A stretch of DNA of 64,000 nt from Microbacteriaceae bacterium (GTDB lineage Bacteria > Actinomycetota > Actinomycetes > Actinomycetales > Microbacteriaceae): positions 1 to 64,000 of the forward strand of contig JACMPQ010000085.1 of NCBI GenBank assembly GCA_014377425.1, in the 5' to 3' direction. Positions 1 through 7,556 of this stretch are shown one piece after another. Position numbers and translations under genes: made by a program. The notes beneath the pieces were generated by a model. The model was not told the DNA's origin. It ran no database searches and worked only from the letters and a program-made list of their open reading frames with translations. The first letter of the stretch is position 1. Each line of letters begins with the position of its first letter.

Positions 1-231
1 GGGGGGGCGGTCCCAGCCGACGCCCGGGGGGTTGGGGCGCGCACGGTTGCGGTCGACTTAACGGATGACAGCGGTCAGCGCGTGGTGCAGACCAGGGCCC
101 CGACCCGGGGGGGGCCCCTCACCGGGATCGGCGCCGTGATCTGCACCACGAGCTGACCGTTGTCATCGCTTAAGTCGACCGAAACGGTGCGCGCCTCAAC
201 CCCGAGGGCTTCGGCTGACACCGCCCCCACG
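1..231. repeat. Degraded inverted repeat (foldback) at contig edge
   Basis: Bases 1 to about 110 align to the reverse complement of about 122-231 without indels (position i pairs with 232-i). There are roughly 18 mismatches, and essentially every mismatch in the left arm is to G or C. The right arm reads as a normal gene (118-296, minus), while the left arm is a corrupted copy. This fits a foldback or low-quality read end at a contig terminus better than a biological hairpin. Confidence 0.8.
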
Positions 232-296
232 ACCCGATCGAGTGCCCGAGAAGTGATGCGAGTACGCCCGCCGTGCGCCCGGTCACCGACGCTCAC
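118..296 (-). CDS. Small Asp23-cluster protein, N-terminal fragment
   Basis: Third gene of the envelope-stress cluster. Its GTG start at 296 overlaps the TGA of the DUF2273 gene (GTGA), so it is probably translationally coupled. About 58 residues look genuine: they open MSVGDRAHGG and continue with a segment around TSRALDRVVGAVSAEALGV and an amphipathic VSVDLSDDNGQLVVQI strand pair, like small Asp23-related proteins found next to DUF2273 genes in actinobacteria. Frame continuation left of about 118 enters the foldback artefact (1-231), so the apparent C-terminus there should not be trusted. The rest of the gene lies outside the window. Function is unknown. Confidence 0.6.
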
Positions 297-484
297 GAGG
301 AGGAGCGCTTGCCGCGGAGGGCATCCAGAAGGCTGGCAACGCTGAGCTTCCCGTCAATGGCGCGGCCAACGAGGGCTCCAATAACCATGGCAACCGCCAC
401 GAAGAGAAACGACCAGAAGCCGAAAATTGACCAGGTCAGGGCGAGGATCGCCCCGATCAGGATGCCAAATTTGGCCGGGGTCAC
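293..484 (-). CDS. DUF2273 small membrane protein
   Basis: A 63-residue protein with two hydrophobic segments (about residues 6-24 and 26-42) separated by a short turn, then a basic tail with the pattern IDGKLSVASLLDALRGKR. Size, topology and position directly behind an Asp23 gene match the DUF2273 family, which in Firmicutes and actinobacteria is co-transcribed with Asp23 and is thought to help tether it to the membrane. The GTG start overlaps the stop of the Asp23 gene by four bases (GTGA), and its own TGA overlaps the next start in the same way. The three genes therefore form a tightly coupled operon. Confidence 0.8.
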   Translation of the reverse strand: MTPAKFGILIGAILALTWSIFGFWSFLFVAVAMVIGALVGRAIDGKLSVASLLDALRGKRSSS

Positions 485-1014
485 TGAACGCGCCCCTCGG
501 TCTCGGCGGAGCTGTCGTCGCTGGGCAGGTGCACGTCGTTGACGGTGACGTTCACCTCGGTTACCTCCATGCCGACGAGGGTTTCGATTGCGGTGGTGAT
601 GGCGCTGCGCACATTGTCGGCGACGCGCTGCAACGGCACCGGGTATTCGGCCACAATGCTGACATCCACGGCAACCTGCGATTCGCCAACCTCGACCGAG
701 ATTCCCTGGGTGAGATCGGTGTTGTTGAGCGCTCCGCGGATGGCGCCGAGGGCGCGAGCGGCCCCGCCGCCAAGGCCATAAACTCCGGCGACCTCGCGGG
801 CAGCGATGCCCGCCATTTTGGCGATGACGGCGTCGTTGACAACCGTCTTTCCGCCGCTGCCAGCCGAAGACGCTGAGTTCAATGGTTCGGCAATGGGAGC
901 GGAAGCCGCGGCGCTCCCGATTCCACTTCCGGCGACGTCGACACTGACACTGCTGCTTCTGCTTCTGCCACTGCTACTGCTACTGCTACTGCTGGGGGTG
1001 GGTGTGTTGGCCAC
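481..1014 (-). CDS. Asp23/Gls24 family envelope stress protein
   Basis: 177 residues. Residues 1-55 are low complexity (a run of eight serines, then Ser/Ala/Gly), and residues about 56-165 form the Asp23 domain, with VVNDAVIAKMAGIAAREVAGV at its start and EVTEVNVTVNDVHLP near its end. Family members are abundant membrane-associated proteins linked to cell-envelope and alkaline stress. The GTG start at 1014 is supported by an AGGAG ribosome site six bases upstream. The poly-Ser run is encoded by a trinucleotide repeat that could change length. First gene of a three-gene coupled operon with a DUF2273 protein. Confidence 0.85.
   Translation of the reverse strand: MANTPTPSSSSSSSSGRSRSSSVSVDVAGSGIGSAAASAPIAEPLNSASSAGSGGKTVVNDAVIAKMAGIAAREVAGVYGLGGGAARALGAIRGALNNTDLTQGISVEVGESQVAVDVSIVAEYPVPLQRVADNVRSAITTAIETLVGMEVTEVNVTVNDVHLPSDDSSAETEGRVQ
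947..996. repeat. Trinucleotide repeat encoding poly-Ser in Asp23 protein
   Basis: Imperfect run of ctg/ctt/cta triplets on the plus strand, read as Ser codons on the minus strand (residues about 7-25 of the Asp23 protein). Such tracts can gain or lose triplets without shifting the frame. Confidence 0.7.
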
Positions 1015-1206
1015 GGGGTGCTCCTAGGGTTCATGGTGAACGTGAGGCGCTGAGCGTGTTTCCGCCAGCGGCGCTACATGTTACGAAATTAGCTTCCAAG
1101 CTGGACTTATCCCTCAGCTTTTTTAAAGTTTTGGCGACTCCCGGTTTTTGAAAGAGGCTGGTTTAGGGTTTTGAAAGATTTGGTTACGGAGGAAAGAGGC
1201 AACGGC

Positions 1207-2043
1207 ATGCAGGACGGCGAAGAACCCCCGGCCACTCGGAATGCGGGCGTCCGGGCCGAGCTTCGAGACGACCGCTTCGTCGGCGATCGGGATCTCACCC
1301 ACTGGTACACACCGTTTGGGCGATTTCTCTCGGGAATGGCCCGCCGGATTAGTGGAAAATTAGGCGCGAATGCCGCGCTCATCATCACCCTCCTGGTGGG
1401 AATGGCGATGGCCGTGGTGTTGAGCGCCCTGGCAGTGCAGGTCTACGACGCCGTGACCGATTCTGATGGTGTGGCCGGGCTTGATCGCCCATTGCTCGCC
1501 GCCGCTATCGGTCTCCGGTCACCGATTGCTGACACCCTGGCAACTGGCTACACGGACATCGCCGGACCAATCGGAATGCCTGTGCTTGCCGTGGCAGCAC
1601 TGCTGTTCCTGTCGATCCGGCGCAAATCGTGGACTCCGGCGATTTTGATTGCCGCGGCCGGCACCGGATCTCTGCTGATGACCATCGCGGGAAAGCAGCT
1701 CATCGGACGCACTCGACCGCCGCTCTGGGATGCCGTACCGCCCTACGAGTATTCGCCGTCATTTCCAAGCGGCCATTCGCTGAACGCGGTGGTGATCGCG
1801 GGTGTCGTGGCGTACCTGCTGATTTTGCGGCAGCACCGGGTACGTGTTCGCGTGACCACCGTGGTTGTTGCCGCGGTCTTTGCCTTCACCATCGGGGTCA
1901 GTCGGGTGTTTTTGGGCCATCACTGGTTCACCGACGTGCTCGCGGCTTGGGCTCTCGGTGCGGCCTGGTTGGCGTTGGTGATCACCGCCCACCGGCTGTA
2001 CCTCACGGTGCGTCAGCGGGGTGTGGCTCCCGCTACGCCGTAG
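1207..2043 (+). CDS. PAP2 family membrane phosphatase
   Basis: 278 residues with about six membrane helices. The three phosphatase signature motifs of the type 2 phosphatidic acid phosphatase superfamily are present in order: KQLIGRTRPP, PSFPSGHS and SRVFLGHHWFTDV. These supply the Lys/Arg, Ser-Gly-His and Arg-His-Asp catalytic residues, which face the outside of the membrane in this family. Likely substrates are lipid phosphates or undecaprenyl diphosphate; the sequence does not decide between them. ATG at 1207 is preferred because AGAGG sits seven bases upstream; an in-frame TTG at 1171 would add 12 residues. Transcribed divergently from the Asp23 operon. Confidence 0.85.
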   Translation: MQDGEEPPATRNAGVRAELRDDRFVGDRDLTHWYTPFGRFLSGMARRISGKLGANAALIITLLVGMAMAVVLSALAVQVYDAVTDSDGVAGLDRPLLAAAIGLRSPIADTLATGYTDIAGPIGMPVLAVAALLFLSIRRKSWTPAILIAAAGTGSLLMTIAGKQLIGRTRPPLWDAVPPYEYSPSFPSGHSLNAVVIAGVVAYLLILRQHRVRVRVTTVVVAAVFAFTIGVSRVFLGHHWFTDVLAAWALGAAWLALVITAHRLYLTVRQRGVAPATP

Positions 2044-2091
2044 AGCACCACACCGATTGTGCACTTACCGGGTCTAGTAACTTGCTCCGGC

Positions 2092-2529
2092 TCACGGCCG
2101 TTTCCCCTCGGCGATATAGGCCAAGCGGCGGAGGGTTTCGGTGTTGCGCAGGTGAAGCAGCGCATCGACGATTACGCGGGGCAGAAGCATCAGTGGTCCG
2201 CGTACCGGGTGTTCAACAATGCGCACCACGGAGCCTGATCTGTGCGCCCGCACGTCGATCAGCACCCGAGCCTCCCCGATCGGCCAGCCCTTCGGCTGCA
2301 TCGCCAGGTGCCGCGGGGCATCCCAACGCAGCATCACGGTCTCATCGTTGAGTAACAGCGGCCAAACGCCAACGGAATGATGAAGTCGACTGCCTTCGGC
2401 TGGCCACTGTGGCTCAACGTTGCGCATTCGGGAAGCACCGACTACCCAGGTCGGATAGAGCCAGCCATCGGCGAGTACGGCAAATACCTCGGTTGGACTG
2501 CACCGCATTCGGCGATAGTTGGTTGACAT
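2092..2529 (-). CDS. SRPBCC (START-like) family protein
   Basis: 145 residues. The opening YRRMRCSPTEVFAVLADGW, the central SVGVWPLL and the C-terminal helix after VRGPLMLLP fit the SRPBCC/polyketide-cyclase fold, a small hydrophobic-ligand-binding domain. The ligand is unknown. ATG at 2529 is chosen over an upstream in-frame ATG at 2595 because a CAGAAT box lies exactly six bases before it and GTGACA stands 17 bases further upstream, which predicts a leaderless message. The gene follows a short-chain dehydrogenase on the same strand with a 72-base gap, so it could be read from its own promoter and from the upstream gene. Confidence 0.75.
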   Translation of the reverse strand: MSTNYRRMRCSPTEVFAVLADGWLYPTWVVGASRMRNVEPQWPAEGSRLHHSVGVWPLLLNDETVMLRWDAPRHLAMQPKGWPIGEARVLIDVRAHRSGSVVRIVEHPVRGPLMLLPRVIVDALLHLRNTETLRRLAYIAEGKRP

Positions 2530-2535
2530 TATTTG

Positions 2536-2564
2536 ATTCTGCCCAAGGCGATGATGGATGTCAC
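2536..2564 (-). promoter_or_regulatory. Predicted promoter for leaderless SRPBCC gene
   Basis: On the minus strand: GTGACA (2564-2559), a 17-base spacer, CAGAAT (2541-2536), then six bases and the ATG at 2529. The -35 box matches 5 of 6 of TTGACA. It lies just inside the gap after the upstream SDR gene. Confidence 0.6.
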
Positions 2565-2601
2565 GCGAAAGGTAGCTTGCTGAGCCACGCACCATCCGCG
2601 G

Positions 2602-3441
2602 TCAGCCCACCGGCAACAGCCCGACGAGCTCGGTGCTGCGTTGCCACAGCTGCCTAGCCAGGATTGGGTCTCCGGCCTGGCGATTGACGCGGCCGTTGGG
2701 TGTCAGCATGTCGAAATAAGTGCCGTTGGGCGAGCCGACGGTGCGGTCGGACGCCAACCGGACCAGTGGCACCGCTCCGGCCTGAGCGGTGATGCCGTAT
2801 TGGCCTCGGCTGAGCATGCCGTTAATTCGCATGAGGGTGGACCCGTTACCAAAATTGGTGGCGACAAATCCCGGATGAAAGGAGTACGAAGTGAGGGCGG
2901 TGTGCTCCGTGCGACGGGCAAGTTCCTGAATAAACAGGATTGTTTCCAATTTGCTCGTCCCGTAGGCCCGCCAGCCGCCCAAATACGGCCCGCGGCGAGA
3001 GTCGAGATTGTCGAGCCGGAGCGATCCAAATCGATTGGCCACGCTCGCGGTAGAGATCACCCGGCCAGCGCTTTCGATCAACCTCGGAAGCAATAGGTTG
3101 GTCAGGAGGAACGGCGCGAGGTGGTTGGACTGAAAAGTACGCTCGTGTCCGTCGACGGTGTAGCCGCGTCGAGGAATGAGTCCGCCCGCATTGTTCGCCA
3201 ATACGTCGATCCGCTCGAAACGGTTGAGCAAGGACTCCGCGAGCTCCCGCACATCGTCGAGGCGATCAAAGTCGGCAATAAACGGATGCCCACCAATCTC
3301 GGCTGCGACCTGACGGGTGCGTTCGTTGTTGCGACCCACGACGGCGATTGTGGCCCCCTGAGCTGCAAGTTCACGAGCGGCCTCCCGGCCGAGGCCGGAG
3401 CTCGCTCCGGTGAGAACCATGGTGGTGTGGTTCAGGGTCAT
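2602..3441 (-). CDS. Short-chain dehydrogenase/reductase
   Basis: 279 residues with the classical SDR layout: the cofactor-binding TGASSGLG at about residue 11, NNAG near 87, a catalytic Ser in the STASVAN segment, and YGTSK (YxxxK) near 160. The acidic/basic cofactor determinants after the second strand (VVGRNNERT) favour NADP(H), as inference. Sequence features resemble the retinol dehydrogenase/oxidoreductase-like branch of extended-length classical SDRs; the substrate cannot be read from sequence. The ATG is supported by AAGGAG nine bases upstream. Stop lies 72 bases before the SRPBCC gene. Divergent from the MshA-like gene. Confidence 0.85.
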   Translation of the reverse strand: MTLNHTTMVLTGASSGLGREAARELAAQGATIAVVGRNNERTRQVAAEIGGHPFIADFDRLDDVRELAESLLNRFERIDVLANNAGGLIPRRGYTVDGHERTFQSNHLAPFLLTNLLLPRLIESAGRVISTASVANRFGSLRLDNLDSRRGPYLGGWRAYGTSKLETILFIQELARRTEHTALTSYSFHPGFVATNFGNGSTLMRINGMLSRGQYGITAQAGAVPLVRLASDRTVGSPNGTYFDMLTPNGRVNRQAGDPILARQLWQRSTELVGLLPVG

Positions 3442-3494
3442 GCGGGGCTCCTTGCGGTTCGGGCGGGGTTGTTGCGGTCTGGATCTGTTTCGGG

Positions 3495-3526
3495 CGGGGT
3501 TTGTTGTGGGCGGGGTTTGTTGTGGG
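3495..3526. repeat. 16-bp direct tandem repeat, 2 copies
   Basis: The unit cggggtttgttgtggg occurs at 3495-3510 and again at 3511-3526, with a partial, diverged copy just upstream (about 3465-3480). It lies in the divergent gap (3442-3719) between the SDR gene and the MshA-like gene, where no coding sequence is seen. Confidence 0.8.
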
Positions 3527-3707
3527 ATGAATGTCGGCAGGTTCGGATTCGGGGGACACTGGTTGATCCCTACCGCAGCTGACCGGCACAGCCATGGTCA
3601 CACCGATACGGTTCGTACTCGCGCCCGCATCAGTGTGACCCGCATGGCCCGGTGTCACCGTGAGAGGTAGCTGAGTGTTAGCTGAAGGTGGTCCACCCGG
3701 GTCGCAA

Positions 3708-3713
3708 TAGGGT
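3708..3713 (+). promoter_or_regulatory. Predicted -10 box, leaderless MshA-like gene
   Basis: TAGGGT ends exactly six bases before the ATG at 3720, the spacing of a leaderless transcript. No convincing -35 box is visible. Confidence 0.45.
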
Positions 3714-3719
3714 TGCGGC

Positions 3720-4976
3720 ATGGAGAATTCGGGCAAACGGGTGGCCATGGTCTCGATGCATACCTCCCCCTCGGCACCCGCGGGAAGCCGGGATGCGGGC
3801 GGAATGAACGTCTTCATCCGTTCCGTAGCGACAGAGCTGGCCGGGCGCGGCGTGCAGGTCGACCTTCTGACCCGAGCTGAGGGCGAGCCCGCGGTTACGG
3901 AGCTTTCGGCGGGGGTGACCCTGCGAGAATTGCGGGCTGGTCCGGCCGGAATGCTTCCCAAAAATCAGCTTATCGATGCGACCGACGAATTTGGGGAGGC
4001 GGTGGCCGACCTCGCCTCCCGCCGCGATCTGGGGTACAGCGCCATCCATGCGCACTATTGGTTGAGCGGCATTGCGACGCTCCCGGTGGCGTTGGCCTGC
4101 GGCATCCCGTTTGTGCAGAGTTTCCACACCCTCGCGGTGATGAAAAACGCCTCCCGTGCCGCGGGCCAGCAGCCCGAAGATGAGTTGCGGCAAAAGAGTG
4201 AGATGTTTTTGGCCGGGCAGGCAAGCGCGGTAATAGCAGCCTCCGCGGCCGAGGCTACAGCCCTCGTCGACGAGGTGCGGGCCCCGGCATCTCGCGTTTG
4301 GGTGATTCCGCCGGGGGTCGACATTGACACCTTCACGCCGGAGCGCGCAGTTGCCGGCGAATCCGCGGTGCGGGCGCTTCTCGGCCTCGGCGCTAATCAG
4401 CCCATCCTCGTGGTCGCCGGACGAATCCAGCCGCTCAAGGCACAGGATCTCGCCATCCGCACCCTGGCGTCACAGACCGCTTCGACCACGAGCGCGATCG
4501 AAATGCCTGTTCTGGTGATCGCGGGGGAAGCAACCCCCGGCGACGACGACTATCTGTTTTCTCTGCACGCGCTCGTCGCGCAGCTCGGGCTGGGATCACG
4601 GGTGTTCTTTGTCGGAGCCCTCGACCGGGGGCCGCTTGCCGACCTGCTGGCCGCGGCGGCAATCGTCTTGCTACCCTCGCACTCGGAAACATTCGGCCTA
4701 GTGGCGATCGAAGCCGCCGCCAGCGGAACCCCGGTGATTGGATTTCGCACCTCCGGCCTGCTCGATGCGGTGGCGGAGGGCCGCAGCGGAGTGCTTGTGG
4801 ACTCGCGAGATCCCGAGGTGTGGGGGGCGGCGGTGGCGGCACTGTTGCGAGACACGGATGCCCGTTCCTCCCTCGCACGACTCGCCCGGCACCACGCGGA
4901 GGGGTACACCTGGCGGGCGACCGCCGCGACGCTTCTGAGCTTGTATGCCAGCGTCGGGGCGGACGTCCGGGACTGA
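3720..4976 (+). CDS. mshA: GT4 glycosyltransferase, MshA-like
   Basis: 418 residues, GT-B fold family 4. Motifs match D-inositol-3-phosphate glycosyltransferase (MshA), the first step of mycothiol synthesis: DAGGMNVFI near residue 25, HAHYWLSG near 103, HTLAVMKN near 137, PGVD near 199, GRIQPLKA near 236, and the E-x7-E nucleotide-sugar motif in SETFGLVAIEAAASGTPV near 325. MshA transfers GlcNAc from UDP-GlcNAc to inositol phosphate in the cytoplasm. Other GT4 enzymes share some of these motifs, so the assignment is probable rather than certain. The start follows a -10-like box by six bases (leaderless). The stop codon lies inside the first unit of a tandem repeat (4964-5100). Convergent with the reductase gene. 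Confidence 0.7.
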   Translation: MENSGKRVAMVSMHTSPSAPAGSRDAGGMNVFIRSVATELAGRGVQVDLLTRAEGEPAVTELSAGVTLRELRAGPAGMLPKNQLIDATDEFGEAVADLASRRDLGYSAIHAHYWLSGIATLPVALACGIPFVQSFHTLAVMKNASRAAGQQPEDELRQKSEMFLAGQASAVIAASAAEATALVDEVRAPASRVWVIPPGVDIDTFTPERAVAGESAVRALLGLGANQPILVVAGRIQPLKAQDLAIRTLASQTASTTSAIEMPVLVIAGEATPGDDDYLFSLHALVAQLGLGSRVFFVGALDRGPLADLLAAAAIVLLPSHSETFGLVAIEAAASGTPVIGFRTSGLLDAVAEGRSGVLVDSRDPEVWGAAVAALLRDTDARSSLARLARHHAEGYTWRATAATLLSLYASVGADVRD

Positions 4977-5100
4977 GCCGTCTGGGAGGTGAGCAGTGCG
5001 GGAGGTGAGCCGTGCGGGACTGAACAGTCTAAAAGTGACCGGTCTAGGAGTGAGCGGTCTAAGAATGAGCGGTCTAAGAATGAGCCGTCTCGGAGCGCGC
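4964..5100. repeat. 15/16-bp degenerate tandem repeat, about nine units
   Basis: Units of the form gGTCTaaGAaTGAGC are repeated head to tail; 5056-5070 and 5071-5085 are identical and the flanking units are progressively diverged. The first unit contains the TGA stop of the MshA-like gene. The array fills most of the 207-base gap between two convergent genes. No spacer structure is present, so it is not a CRISPR array. Confidence 0.8.
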
Positions 5101-5183
5101 TGTCCTGGTTGCAGGCAATCCTGGGAGCACGCAATCCTGGAAAAGAGCACGCCCTGCGGAGGCGAGCGCCGTTGCGCAGAGGG

Positions 5184-6608
5184 TCAGGCCGAGGCCCGAC
5201 CGTAGTTTTCCAGTAGCCGCAACCACACCTCGTTGATCGTTGGGTAGGCCGGCACCGCATGCCACAGTCGATTCAGCGGAACTTCGGCGACGACGGCGAT
5301 CGTGGCGGCGTGGAGCATTTCGGAGACATCCGGCCCGACGAAGGTCACCCCGAGCACAACCCGACGCTTCTCGTCGACCACCATGCGCGCCTGGCCGGTG
5401 TAGCCGTCGGCGTGCAGGCTGGAGCCGGCAACCGAACCCAGGTTGTAGTCGATAACGCGGATGTCGTAGCCGGCCTTTTCGGCGGCTGCCGCGGTGAGCC
5501 CCACCGACGCCACCTCCGGATCGGTGAACGTGACTTGGGGGACTGCCTCATGGTCAGCGGTTGCCACGTGGGCACCCCACGGTTTGACGAACACGTCGGT
5601 GGCGGTGGCCCGGGCGACAATGACATCCCCGGCGGCCCGCGCCTGATACTTGCCCTGGTGCGTCAACAGGGCGCGATGGTTAACGTCCCCCACGGCGTAC
5701 AGCCACTCGTGGCCGGTCACTCGCAGAGTGTCGTCGGTGCTGAGCCAGTCGCCGGCCGTCAGCCCTACGGTGTCGAGGCCGAGATCGTCGGTGCGCGGGG
5801 TGCGCCCGGTCGCAATCAGCAGCTCCTCTGAGATGATGGAACTGCCGTCTTCAAGTAGCACCGTCGTGAATCCGTCGCCCCGGGAGACGGAGACAGGCGA
5901 CACGGCCGTGTGAACGGTGGCACCGAGTTCGCGCAGGGCTGCCGTTACCAGTTCGCCGGCGAAAGGTTCCTGCCCGGCAAGGATCGGACCGCGGGATAGC
6001 AGGGTGACCTCGGTGCCAAAACTGGCATAGGCGGTAGCCATTTCGGCGCCGACCACGCCACCGCCAATGATGGTCAGGCTTTTCGGTGCGTGGGTGGCGC
6101 TGGTTGCTTCCCGGCTGGTCCAGGGGGCGGAGTCGGCGAGCCCGGTGATGGCGGGCAAGAGTGCTGCCGAACCGGTACTGATCACCACGGCATGATTGGC
6201 GATCAACTTGGTGATGGTGCCGTCGGCGGCGGTGACCGTGACCGTTTTTTCGCCGCTGAGACGCCCGTGACCGCGCACGAGGTCGATACCGGCACCGTCG
6301 AGCCATCCGGCCTGCCCATCATCTTGATAATGGCTGGTGAAGTTGTCGCGTCGAGCGAAGATAGCCGCGACATCCAAATCTCCGGTGATGGCCTCCTTCG
6401 CCCCACCCACCGCACGCGCGGCCCGCAACACTATTCCGCTGCGCAGGAGCGCCTTCGAGGGCATGCAGGCCCAATAGGAGCATTCCCCGCCGACCAGTTC
6501 GCTTTCTACAATGACGGCGCTGAGCCCGCCCTGCACAACGCGGTCGGCGACATTCTCGCCAACCGCGCCGGCTCCGATAACAATGACGTCGTAGTGGGTG
6601 GGGGACAT
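5184..6608 (-). CDS. FAD/NAD(P)-dependent pyridine nucleotide-disulfide oxidoreductase
   Basis: 474 residues with the class I flavoprotein reductase layout: FAD-binding VIGAGAVGENVAD at the N-terminus, second Rossmann motif IIGGGVVGAEMA near 180, FAD-binding AVGDVNHR near 312, and a dimerisation domain (residues about 350-474) starting near VTFTDPEVASVGLT. The redox-active disulfide region reads GGECSYWACMPSK, keeping the CxxxxC spacing but not the usual CxNxGC. Near the C-terminus, where classical disulfide reductases have HPTxxE, this protein has YPTINE. It therefore belongs to a divergent branch, and dihydrolipoamide, mycothione or mercuric reductase activity cannot be assumed. TTGGAG precedes the ATG. 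Confidence 0.8.
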   Translation of the reverse strand: MSPTHYDVIVIGAGAVGENVADRVVQGGLSAVIVESELVGGECSYWACMPSKALLRSGIVLRAARAVGGAKEAITGDLDVAAIFARRDNFTSHYQDDGQAGWLDGAGIDLVRGHGRLSGEKTVTVTAADGTITKLIANHAVVISTGSAALLPAITGLADSAPWTSREATSATHAPKSLTIIGGGVVGAEMATAYASFGTEVTLLSRGPILAGQEPFAGELVTAALRELGATVHTAVSPVSVSRGDGFTTVLLEDGSSIISEELLIATGRTPRTDDLGLDTVGLTAGDWLSTDDTLRVTGHEWLYAVGDVNHRALLTHQGKYQARAAGDVIVARATATDVFVKPWGAHVATADHEAVPQVTFTDPEVASVGLTAAAAEKAGYDIRVIDYNLGSVAGSSLHADGYTGQARMVVDEKRRVVLGVTFVGPDVSEMLHAATIAVVAEVPLNRLWHAVPAYPTINEVWLRLLENYGRASA

Positions 6609-6688
6609 TGTGGCTCCAATGGTGGTTGGGGTTGGGCTGAATTGGGCGGGGCGGGGGTTTTCCGGGAGTGTGCGGTGCTGAGTGACTG

Positions 6689-7489
6689 TCAGCGCCCGAT
6701 GAAGGTGGCGCTCTGACGGTTGAGAAAGGCGTTCATACCGATGGCGGCGTCTTCGCTGGCGATAAGCGCGACAAGCGTCGACTGCAGGGCTGCGGCTGCC
6801 GCGACATCCCCCTCGGCAACGGCGAGCTGCGCGCTGGCGAGAGTCGCCTGAACGGCGAGGGGCGCCTGTGCGGCAATCCGCTGCGCGATCGCCAAGCCTC
6901 GGGTGTACTGCGCCCCATCGGCAACAACCTCCTGCACGAGACCGCTACGGTGTGCCTCGGCGGCGTCGAAGGTGTCACCGGTGAGCATCCACCGCATCGC
7001 GTTACCCCACCCGATTGCCCGCGGTAACCGCAGGGTCGCCCCGCCGAACGGCAAAATACCGCGGCTCACCTCGATCTGACCGAAGCGCGTGGAGTTTGAC
7101 GCGACCGCGATCTCGCAGGCCAGGATGAGCTCAATGCCCAGGGTCAGGCAGCTCCCCTGGACGGCAATCACGACCGGCTTCCGTTGGCGCTCACCGGTGA
7201 GCCCCCACGGATCGATTCCACCCTCCGGCACGAGTTCGAGCCCGCGGGGGCCGATGCGGGGGGCGATGTCAGCAAGGTCGAGCCCCGCGGTGAAATGCTC
7301 GCCGTGCGCAAAAAGAAACCCCACCCGCAATCCGGGATCGCGGTGCAGGGTGCCGTAGGCGAGCGCGAGTTCCGTGATCAGTTGGAGGTCGGCGGCGTTG
7401 CGTTTCTCGGGCCGGTTGAGGCCGATCAGCAGCACGTGGCCTTCACGTTCTACGGTGACGCGAGGCGGGGCATCCGAGGCGGGGGGCAT
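6689..7489 (-). CDS. Enoyl-CoA hydratase/isomerase (crotonase) family protein
   Basis: 266 residues. HFTAGLDL (near residue 70) and GSCLTLGIELILACEIAVA (near 112) supply the crotonase oxyanion-hole backbone. Glutamates corresponding to the two catalytic acids of enoyl-CoA hydratase appear to be kept (GIE, and FGQIEVSRGILPFGG). Substrate is probably an acyl-CoA thioester, chain length unknown; hydratase versus isomerase cannot be decided. The ATG at 7489 follows TAGGCT by exactly six bases, suggesting a leaderless message. No beta-oxidation partners are adjacent. Confidence 0.85.
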   Translation of the reverse strand: MPPASDAPPRVTVEREGHVLLIGLNRPEKRNAADLQLITELALAYGTLHRDPGLRVGFLFAHGEHFTAGLDLADIAPRIGPRGLELVPEGGIDPWGLTGERQRKPVVIAVQGSCLTLGIELILACEIAVASNSTRFGQIEVSRGILPFGGATLRLPRAIGWGNAMRWMLTGDTFDAAEAHRSGLVQEVVADGAQYTRGLAIAQRIAAQAPLAVQATLASAQLAVAEGDVAAAAALQSTLVALIASEDAAIGMNAFLNRQSATFIGR

Positions 7490-7495
7490 GAGCGC

Positions 7496-7501
7496 AGCCT
7501 A
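7496..7501 (-). promoter_or_regulatory. Predicted -10 box, leaderless crotonase gene
   Basis: TAGGCT on the minus strand, ending six bases before the ATG at 7489. No clear -35 box. Confidence 0.45.
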
Positions 7502-7556
7502 GAACCTCGGTGGGGGAGGCGCCTGAGCAAAAAACGAACCGGCTTCCCGCCCCGTG

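Noticed and set aside
4964-5100. Possible CRISPR array
   Set aside because: Units are directly adjacent with no unique spacers, are only 15-16 bp, and no cas genes are present.
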